The notes below the pieces were generated by a model. It ran no database searches, had not been told where the DNA came from, and saw only the letters and a program-made list of their open reading frames with translations. From Ustilago trichophora (Eukaryota; Basidiomycota; Ustilaginomycetes; Ustilaginales; Ustilaginaceae), in the NCBI GenBank assembly GCA_900323505.1, contig OOIN01000020.1:620001-684000 (forward strand): a stretch of DNA of 64,000 nt, written 5' to 3'. The position numbers and the translations under genes are program-made. Below, one piece after another: positions 11,298 to 19,700 of the stretch; within the stretch, counting starts at the first letter, position 1, and every line of letters starts with the position of its first letter.

Positions 11298-11675
11298 TCA
11301 AATCCCTCTCCCCCCCGGCAGCTTGACAAATATCCATAACCATCAAATCTCCCCTTCCGCTCCATCATTCTCCTATTCCATGTACGTTTTCCATCATATC
11401 CTCTCCCCCAATTTGAAATGAATCCCATGCACCCTCCTCCTCCATCCCGTCAAACATGGCACTTAAATGTCTCAAACAGCCTGTCACAGAAAGACAACGT
11501 CTATGCATGACTGCAAATTAAGCATTGATTAGACAAGCAAAGCATATGAAAAGAATGACAAGAACGCACCAATAACAATAGTGAAAGTGCGAGGGGTATC
11601 ATGAATGTATCAAATAAAAGTGGTTGTAGTGGTATGCAAACAAAACCAAAGTCAAGAAAAAAAAAGAATGCAGGA
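11298..11675. other. Spacer between convergent genes
   Basis: C-rich then A-rich DNA between the transporter 3' end and the 3' end of the next, opposite-strand gene. It probably holds both 3' UTRs. No gene or structured element seen. Confidence 0.6.
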
Positions 11676-13568
11676 TTAAATAGACCAAAGAAGATGTGAA
11701 GGGTCACAATCAACAACGACGAGATCCTCCTCCTGTGCTCCTTCCTCGAAAAGCAGCCTGCCACTATCGTCGAGTACCTTTGCTGGATTCTTACCGTAGG
11801 CCGAAAGTTTCAAGCCAAGCGCCGTTTTTGGGTTGGTCCTGATGTCTTCGTTGAGATGGAGGGTCAAGGTGAGGTTTTTGGGCGAGAGACGATAACCAGT
11901 GTCACGCATACGGGAGGCAATAGTCTCCTTTAGATCGAGAACGGACGAGTTGGAGCTGATAAAGATGCCGGATAGCGGGCGAGGTTTAGAGGCAAGGGCA
12001 GGAGAGGGAGAAGGGAGGGAGCGGAATTCGAGTTGAAGCCGAATCGAGGAGGGTGGCGTAGGCGGACAAGTTGAAAACCATGTTTGAGGGGTAGGAATGT
12101 CGGGCCAGGACGAGGTAAGCTGCTGCTCTACCGACGATAACGATACGGTAGAGCTGGAAGAAGGAATTGAGGAAGGAATGCTTTCTGCAAGCGAGAATTG
12201 TGAAGTGGCCGACAAGCGCTTTGGCATTACCCTGGGTGCGGCTGGGAGGGAATCGACGAGGCCCAATCCAGCCAGTGGTGAGTCGTTGGCAAGCTGTGCT
12301 TCTACTTCGGCGAGAATGTCGTGGACGGGAGCAGAGGATTTCTGGTTGAGCTTGGAAGCTTGTTGGTAGGACGAGATGGTAAAGTGGCTCATGCGGCTGA
12401 CGCCGGTGGCTGCATTTGCAGTAGAAGAGGAGTACAGAGAGACGGAGCGAGGGGTGATGGTGGGACGGGTGTAGAAGCCGGGCGAGTGAGATTCGCGAGT
12501 GTCGGCAGCGGGAGGGCCGTCAAAGCCCGGACCACGACAGTGGAAGGATTCGTCGGATGCTCGACGGGTCAAGCGAGACCGAGTGAAGACGCGGGGAGCT
12601 GGGTCGGGAGTGGTGGGCCTTGTTCTGCCCAGGTCGGACGGATTCGAGGGGGAAGCAGCAAAGACGTTTTGAATCGACTTGCGTGCGTGCATGTGACGGA
12701 TGGATCTTAGAGATGTACTGCGCGAGGTAGGGGAGGGGGCGTCGGGAGCGACGGAAGCGCTGGTGTTGGAGCGAGAGACTGGCATGGAGCAGGTGGGAGA
12801 GGCTGAGCGTTGAGAGGTGGAGAGGTTTGGGGTATTGGCATGCGACTCGGGGAGGTGATGTGATGGTGGAACGAGAGTGCGGCTGCGTGTGCGACTGTGT
12901 GTGCAAGTGGAGACGTTTTGAGCGGTGGTGATGATGACGGGGCAGCTTGACTGAGAGCGAGTCATGTCGGAAGCGGTGAAACCAAAAGCGTTCAAGTTTG
13001 GCGAAAGACTTGTGGCAGGTGAAGTGGCTGGACGAGCGGGTCTAGCGGGACGAGTGGGACGGGTAAGGTTTGTGTGGCAAGCGAGGGGGATAGGTGAAGA
13101 GATGCGAGGTGCGGATGAGGAAGTGTTGGTAGGGTTGGCACTACCAAAAAAGAAAGTGCGAGAGAGAGCTCTGCGGAGAGGAGACTTTGTGGCTTGAGCA
13201 GCTGGTGGGCTGTTGGGATGTACTGGGCTGTGAGGAGGAGTGAGTGCATCGAGGTTGGCTTGGAAAGTGTTTGGTGAAGCTAGAGCGGATGACGAGACAA
13301 AAGTGGGGGAAGAGACGAAGCGAGTTGAAGTGGATGCCGAGGAAGAAGCAAAGGAGGAAGCAGCAGGAGTTGCTGGGGAAGGAATGGTGGTGGTGGTGGT
13401 GGTGGTGCGATAGTGATGAGGTCGAGGAGTGACAAGACCGGAGGAATAAGGACCAGCATTGTCGTATAGTTTGGCAGCATCGACGTCGATGGGCTGTACG
13501 GGCTTCTTGATTGGTTCACGTTTGCGTATCGAGTTTAGCCTTCCGAACGAAGTCGAGAAGGCGGTCAT
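11676..13568 (-). CDS. Ser/Thr/Pro-rich protein with a conserved-looking C-terminal domain, function unknown
   Basis: Single-exon gene for a 630-aa protein. The ATG at 13568 (MTAFSTSFGRLNSIRKREPI) was chosen because the open frame further upstream begins only with GTG. Residues 1-480 are low complexity: runs of Ser, Thr, Pro and Ala with many SP/TP sites, and a basic stretch near the N-terminus, so this part is probably disordered and phosphorylated. The last 140 residues are different: they start with PLSGIFISSNSSVLDLKETI, carry LTLTLHLNEDIRTNPKTAL and end in DLVVVDCDPSHLLWSI. This compact alpha/beta block with an LDLKETIASRM helix resembles a ubiquitin-like or ras-binding fold, but I cannot name a family. 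No signal peptide or membrane segment is present. The role is unknown. Confidence 0.75.
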   Translation of the reverse strand: MTAFSTSFGRLNSIRKREPIKKPVQPIDVDAAKLYDNAGPYSSGLVTPRPHHYRTTTTTTTIPSPATPAASSFASSSASTSTRFVSSPTFVSSSALASPNTFQANLDALTPPHSPVHPNSPPAAQATKSPLRRALSRTFFFGSANPTNTSSSAPRISSPIPLACHTNLTRPTRPARPARPATSPATSLSPNLNAFGFTASDMTRSQSSCPVIITTAQNVSTCTHSRTRSRTLVPPSHHLPESHANTPNLSTSQRSASPTCSMPVSRSNTSASVAPDAPSPTSRSTSLRSIRHMHARKSIQNVFAASPSNPSDLGRTRPTTPDPAPRVFTRSRLTRRASDESFHCRGPGFDGPPAADTRESHSPGFYTRPTITPRSVSLYSSSTANAATGVSRMSHFTISSYQQASKLNQKSSAPVHDILAEVEAQLANDSPLAGLGLVDSLPAAPRVMPKRLSATSQFSLAESIPSSIPSSSSTVSLSSVEQQLTSSWPDIPTPQTWFSTCPPTPPSSIRLQLEFRSLPSPSPALASKPRPLSGIFISSNSSVLDLKETIASRMRDTGYRLSPKNLTLTLHLNEDIRTNPKTALGLKLSAYGKNPAKVLDDSGRLLFEEGAQEEDLVVVDCDPSHLLWSI

Positions 13569-13730
13569 GGTTTGTGTCTGCTGCGAGTGTGGGGGGATGA
13601 CGGAGACGGAGGGTTGGAGTAGAGCAAAGGACAACGACGATGGGAATGACGTGAGAGATGGATTGGTTATATTGACAAGTGTTGGTATCGTATCTGACAC
13701 TCAGCAAAGGACAGGGTCCATGGCGCAACT

Positions 13731-13782
13731 CTTTCACTCTTTCACTCTCTCTCTCACTCTCTCTCTCACTCTTTCTCTCTTT
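13731..13782. repeat. CT-rich tandem (CACTCTCTCT units)
   Basis: Short tandem of CACTCTCTCT-like units in the leader or promoter of the Ser/Pro-rich protein gene. Confidence 0.9.
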
Positions 13783-13792
13783 TGTGTCACAC

Positions 13793-13815
13793 ACTGTACA
13801 ATACTGTACAGTACA
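13793..13815. repeat. GTACAGTAC palindrome family, copy
   Basis: Two near-adjacent ACTGTACA units, the second extended to ACTGTACAGTAC. It lies 225 bp upstream of the ATG at 13568 and belongs to the intergenic motif family described in the findings. Confidence 0.85.
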
Positions 13816-13894
13816 TATGCATCTTGGCGCACAGGGCACAGGCGGAAGAACACTCCGGACAAAAAGAAATAATTTTGGCGGGGACAGTGCATCT

Positions 13895-13906
13895 ACTGTA
13901 CAGTAT
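13895..13906. repeat. GTACAGTAC palindrome family, perfect 12-bp palindrome
   Basis: TACTGTACAGTA, a perfect palindrome. Confidence 0.9.
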
Positions 13907-13993
13907 GCATCGGTAACAATTGGGCAGTTGGACAGTGGTGGGATGGCGGAGAATCAAATTGAGAAATCAATCAATAAAAGCAAGCTCAATTAA

Positions 13994-14022
13994 TGTACAG
14001 TACAGTAGTGTACAGTACTGTA
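13994..14022. repeat. GTACAGTAC palindrome family, double copy
   Basis: Two GTACAGTAC units in a row joined by a short AGTG linker, followed by TGTA. The whole element can form a hairpin. Confidence 0.9.
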
Positions 14023-14310
14023 TTAACCTGCACGTTGGGCTCGGCGTACTTGTGACTATGTGACCAGCTGCGACCAAGGGAATCAAAAAGAAACGGAGTG
14101 AGACCGGCGGTGACGATGCTGGCGCGGAGGCTGATGCTGGGGATGGTGCTGGGAATGGTCGGCAGTTAACCCGACCTGAGACCAACACTTGCCATGTCCC
14201 TCCAAAGTCAACGCTAGCTGTCAAGATGCAACAAAGGTGCGTTAGCGCGCGCGCATGTGTGTCAGTGCCAAGTTAAGCGAAGTGTCGGGTTACTTTGGAT
14301 GTATTCTTTA

Positions 14311-14329
14311 GTACAGTACAGTAAAGTAC
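14311..14329. repeat. GTACAGTAC palindrome family, copy
   Basis: GTACAGTACAGTAAAGTAC, three overlapping units of which the last is degenerate. Confidence 0.85.
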
Positions 14330-14843
14330 TCTAGAAGCAAACCGACAGCTGCAAGGGCGCTCAACCAGCATGTGCATTTTCCACTAGTAATGTAACGTTT
14401 CAATATACTGTATCGCTTCCATGTATGATCGACCGAATCTGTTTTTTCTTCTTGGGAAGCCAGTGCAGCGATCGGCGCTAAACCAACTCAATTGACAAAG
14501 ACCGAGCGAGGTCTTTAGCGTTGCAAGATCCTAGAAACGGGATCCACACGGGCCACGTCTCGCCTCTGATTTACCCTTCTTTTACCTTGCCTTACCTGGC
14601 CTGTTCCAGTACTAGATCCTTGAAAAGCGTACCGTCCAAAGTTTATCCTTCCCTATCCGAATACTGTGTGTGAATGCTTATCCGAGTATCCTTCTTTTTT
14701 TTTTTTTTTCCTTGCAATACTTTTTTGGTGTTTATCCTTATGCTCTTGGCGTACATAAAATTGCCTCGCCCTCCATGGATCCGAGCAACACGTTGACACA
14801 AAGTGAAAAATCTCCAAGATAGCCGCTAGCACTAATCTTGCGC

Positions 14844-14860
14844 TACTGTACTGTACTGCA
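14844..14860. repeat. GTACAGTAC palindrome family, copy
   Basis: TACTGTACTGTACTGCA, a tandem of TACTG units on the opposite strand sense. Confidence 0.8.
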
Positions 14861-15200
14861 TACTTTTCTAGCTTGCAAAGTGACATTGCATCTGTGCAAT
14901 CTCACAACGTGGTGGTGTTCTATCAAAGTGTCAATATCAGCGTCATCGGGTATCTCATCTCGCTCCTTTTTTTTTCTTTTGATTCTTTCTGTAATAAGTA
15001 TCAGAAGCCATGTCGTTGTCTTGGATGGGCGCGACAAAGCACCGTTTTTTCTTGTTTTTATTATTTTTTATTATTATTTTTTTTTGGTTTTATACCCTGC
15101 AAAACGGGATTCAAGTGAAAACGTTCGGAAAATGTCTCAGAGTGCGAGTTCTCTTTCCCTCTCTCTCTCTCTCTTTCTCTTTCTAGTGTCGCAGATTCCT

Positions 15201-15232
15201 ACCCGTACCCGTACCCGCACCCGCACCCGCAC
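15201..15232. repeat. Hexamer tandem ACCCGT/ACCCGC
   Basis: About five tandem hexamers changing from ACCCGT to ACCCGC. It is intergenic with no gene attached. Confidence 0.9.
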
Positions 15233-15638
15233 CTGTCACCGTCACTCATTGCACCCTCAAAATGAGTCGGTTTCACTCTCTGGCGTTGTCCATACCTGTC
15301 AAACCGACATGTCTTGCCCGCATCTTGATCCTACCAGGTAGGAAGAGCAATCAACGACCGATTCGATCTGATCTCTGCTTCTATTTCAGTTTTTCAAAAG
15401 TCGGCGTATGCTAAAGTCTTGCATTATGCGATTCCTTACTGCTACTCTACTGTATGGCGGTGATCGCGCAAGGCACACATCAGCTACATTGTAGCTCATG
15501 CAGAAACGTACATACGCGAACGTACAAAAGAAGGAATCTTTGAGACGCGTGTGTTCCAGACCCTTTTCCCTTTTTTGCTGGTCCCTAATGGTATAATGTA
15601 CCAGGATATCCTTTCATTGAATGTTTCCAAATATGTAT

Positions 15639-15668
15639 ATGTGTGTTGTGTGTGTGTGTGTGTGTGTG
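15639..15668. repeat. TG microsatellite
   Basis: (TG)n of about 30 bases with one interruption, in the gene-free region. Confidence 0.9.
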
Positions 15669-16633
15669 AGCTGGGCTGATTTATAACAGAATACTACCTG
15701 AATCACGCAGTCACATCTCTTTTGTTGTGACTCTTTTTTTTTGTCCTCGATTCAAGCTCAGCCAACTGTACCGCAACGTAAGCCTTACCTTGTCTTACTT
15801 ATCGTTGGATGCCCATTTCCATCACTCGGGAACCATCTCACAGATCAAGATACTTACCTTACGACAAAGAAGTACAATCAACAAGCGGAGAAAAAACGGT
15901 GACGCCGAGACGGGAAGGTCAGGTCATATTGTACATGTACTTTGGATGGCTGCAACTCGAAGTTGATGTAATCTATCTTGATCCACAAACACGCCACATT
16001 GAGGTTAGAGGGTTGACAAACCAAACCTCGCCTTGGATATGTGTGACATGATTCGGATTCCCATCCTTTCAAAAAACATCCGAGTCTATCAGCAAGGCGT
16101 TGTCAGGTGGAAAAACAAAACAAAACCAAAATCCAAGATCGCGAGCTGTACACTCTTCAGCCGAAACATAAAGGCAAGTTAGGTACCCAAACCCCACTCT
16201 TTCAGGCGAGATTCACCGACGGAACTTCGGTTCGGAGAGCAAACAAAAACCCTAACCCTTCCCTTACTGTGATATGAGAGCCAACTTTTTAGATGTAAAT
16301 GTTTTTCTGTTCTTCAAATACAGTAGTAGGAAAGGAAAAAAGGCAAGAGAAAAGTTGGACAGAAAAAGGCCAAGAAATTTTAACAAAATTTCAGAGCCGC
16401 GGTACTGCAAAGACTCCCATGCATCCCTTCATCTCCGTGCACTGTACAGTACGGCTGCTTTCTATCCTGGCTCTTTCGCGGTTCAAACACCTAAGGTCAC
16501 TTTGATTCAGGCGAGTGAGATTGCGGGGTAAGCTAACCGCATCCCATCCCATCGCATCCTAAGTGACCTCAAGTCTCATGTCTTGCATCCCCATCTCGCA
16601 CTCCAATACTTTCAAACAAAAACACACAAGCGC

Positions 16634-16655
16634 ACTGTACAGTACTGTACAGTAC
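16634..16655. repeat. GTACAGTAC palindrome family, 18-bp perfect palindrome
   Basis: The core CTGTACAGTACTGTACAG at 16635-16652 is a perfect 18-bp palindrome. It sits about 60 bp downstream of the DOP1 stop codon, where a transcript-end hairpin could form. A simpler copy, ACTGTACAGTAC, lies at 16441-16452. Confidence 0.9.
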
Positions 16656-16711
16656 ACTCACTCTGTCCGTCCGCCTCTCCATCGCATCGCATCGCATTGC
16701 ATTCACATCTC

Positions 16712-19700
16712 TTAACCCACAACACCTGCAACCCCTCCCTCAGCCATCCCACCATCCCCACTACCACCAGCACTATCAAACATATCACGCATCAAACAAC
16801 GATCCACATCCTCGTAATCCACCCCCTCATCGCTATAGTTGCCCTCAAACGCATTCTGCGAGATGCTATTGAGGAACGGAATCAGCTCTGCCACTGAAGC
16901 GATCGATCCGAGTCTACCAAGTTGAAGGCGTCTCTTGTTTGTTGCGTTCGTGTAGCTCTGGTTGAGAGTCTGAGTTTGAGTTTGAACTTGAGGGTGAGCG
17001 TGATGATGATGCTTGCTATCCTTGGAGAAAGTGGACGACAGATTGTCGAGCAGCGTTTCGGGCATAAAGTCGTCTGCGGGATAGACAGCGTCGATGGTGT
17101 CTGTCACAAAAAGCCACTCGTTGATCTGGAAATCTTCCGGCTGCAATAACACCAACAGATCCAACAACTTGAGCGTCGACAGCAACAAGTTTCTCCCATC
17201 GACACTCTGCTGGATGCCATCGGGCTCCGTCGCCACTTGATCGTACAGCCGCATCAACTCGGTCATCAGCACCGGCCAGAAGCTAGCCAAGTTTCTCGCA
17301 GAAAACCTCACCAGAAGAACCCTAAGACACAGGTACACCTCGGCATGCAACACCTCCGATACGCCCGATCGCAACAAGTCCACCAGCTTCTCTTGGATCA
17401 AAGGAAGTTGCGTCAGGAAGGCATCCTCTTCTCCGGCAAAGATGGTAAACGATAGACGTCGCAGATTGAGCGCCCGTGAGAGCATCTCGAGTTCGCGATT
17501 GGCAAAGATGTTGGCAGCCGCAGCAGAAGCACTGACTCGAGCCAACAGATCGATCAGGCGCTCCTTGTCCTGCGTCATCAGTGCCAGAATCACCGGCTTC
17601 CACCGCTCCGCTTCCGACAGAGCCATACTGAAGAATCGCCCATCGCCAAAGATGTCAGCCACGGTGCTGCGCCATGCTTTGACGGTACCTGGCATGCGAA
17701 CCAGCTCCGAGATCACCGCCACCACGCTGGCGTCCACTTCCAACCTACGCGATCTCGTCCTCGAAGCAGGTGCAACAATATAGTATACTGCGTTGGCGAC
17801 AATGGCTTGAATGCGGTCGGCATCCATTTGAATCTTGCGTAGTGCCGGTAATCCTCTCGTTGCAATGTAAGTGTTGATGGCGTCGATGATGCTGTTGGCA
17901 GCGTTGCTTTCTGAAGTGGCGTTCCCTGCATCGGCCCGCTTCTCATCCTCCAGACCCAAAAACTCTGTGGCGAACTCGGCCGCTTCCTTGTCGAGCTCCT
18001 CCAGATGATCGCGCCCAGATCGACGGATCCACGTCGACTGGTCAAACGATCTCCCCGCAATCAGGATACACGAGTCTATGAGCTTGACAAAGTGGTCTTG
18101 AAGCTCACGCTTGGTGCGTCGGTCCTCAATGGCCGCTGTGAGGCAAATCTTTTCTGCCAGCGCCGTAAAGATGCGCAGCATCGGGTAGACGTGCACCTTT
18201 CTCGCCATGCCATTAGCGACAAATTCTTTGACGAATACGATCACGACTGGCCACACTTGAGTCGCTTCCTGCGGCTCCATCCTTGCCAGCACCGCATCAA
18301 AGAAGAGGAAGAGGGTCGCATCCGATACGCTTGTGGCTGTCGTGGCTGCCGTTGTCTTTCTCGCTCTGTCCGAGTCGGACCGAGCGATACGAGCACCAAG
18401 AACATCGCACAGGAACGTAACAAGGATCTGAACCGACGGTGCAACAACGTCGAGGATCTCAATGACGGCTTGAATAGCCTGGTCATCTTTTCGGCTAGAT
18501 TGCCAGCAATGCAGCAGCGACTCGACTGTTTCTGCAGGATGCGCGCGGTAGATGCGCTCAAAGGCGCGACGGCATCTCAGCTTGACTTTCGAAGTCATGG
18601 CATCGAGCGAAAGCGACTTGGCGTCCGTGGTGCTCAGCTCGATCCCACAGAGTGTCCAGACGCGGTGCAGAATGCGAACAGTGTGCAACAAGTTGCGGAG
18701 ACGGTCTTTACTCGAATCCGACTTGTCTATATCAACTGCGGCGTCGGATGAAAAGACGTTGGATACGTATCCCAACAGGCCTGGACCGGCGTGATCGTGC
18801 GACTTTTCGTTGGCGAGGATGGGGGACGATGGAGAGGCGGCGGTGACGGCGTCAGATGCGGCACCTCGATGTGTGTTTGCGCTCGAGTGTTCATTGCTGT
18901 TGCTGCCGGTGGCGAGCATCAGCGATCTCTCCGCTAGATTGATAAGGAGAAGCAGATCTGACTCGAGAAAGTCACACTGCGTATCGTGCGACTGCATCAC
19001 CATCTCGGCCCCAAACGTGGGCCGACTTGCACCTGGTTGATAGGAGAATCTGACTTCAGTCAAAGCTCTTTCTATCAGATCGCAGACAGTCTGATTGAGG
19101 GGCAAAAGCAGGCTATGCACGCTGCCGCGGTAAAGCGGCGCTGTCATGAGGACAAAGTCGGACCAATGCTGGATTATGAGTCGATTCGAGGATGTGGCCA
19201 GCCCACGTTGCAGCAGATGCAGCAAGAGGCGATGCGGCTGCTTTTGCGATGACCCAGATTTTGTCGATCCAGGTGCCGTTGTCGGTGCCAGCTTCGGCGC
19301 TAGATTCTGGTGTGCGTTGTTGCCGTCCGCTTCACTGCGACCTGCCGACTCGCCGCGTAAATGCAGACCTTGCGACTGTGATGTGCTCGAGAAGCGCCTT
19401 TGCAGCAGATCAGGTCGGCCCGATATGCTCGTCTTGGCAGCGAGGATCGTGTGCAAGGTGTGCAGCATCTTGTTCTGAACCGAAGTGCAGCCTTGGTGAA
19501 CGGCTACAAGCAAGTTTTCTACCAGCAGGGTCTCGAGCTGATCCATGCGCTTCGGCTGAGTGGAGCTTCGCTGGACAAAGCAGTGCATCACATCTACGGC
19601 AGCGGCGCGCATCGCCGTCAAAGCCGTGCCGTACGACGTCGTCAGCTGGCAAGAAGGATAGGCACTGACCCAGATACTGCATTCGTCCAGGACAACGTCT

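Larger units (their letters stand above)
13569..16711. other. 3.1-kb gene-free region rich in simple sequence
   Basis: No coding gene can be supported here. It holds CT-rich tracts (13731-13782, about 15150-15183), a (TG)n tract (15639-15668), a decaying ACCCGT/ACCCGC hexamer tandem (15201-15232) and at least seven copies of the GTACAGTAC palindrome family. Translated ORFs are short, phenylalanine- or serine-rich and overlap the repeats. A non-coding RNA or a long upstream regulatory region for the 13568 gene is possible but not shown. Confidence 0.6.

Noticed and set aside
16250..16265. AACCCTAACCC, telomere-like repeat
   Set aside because: Only about two units, internal and surrounded by ordinary DNA; most likely chance.
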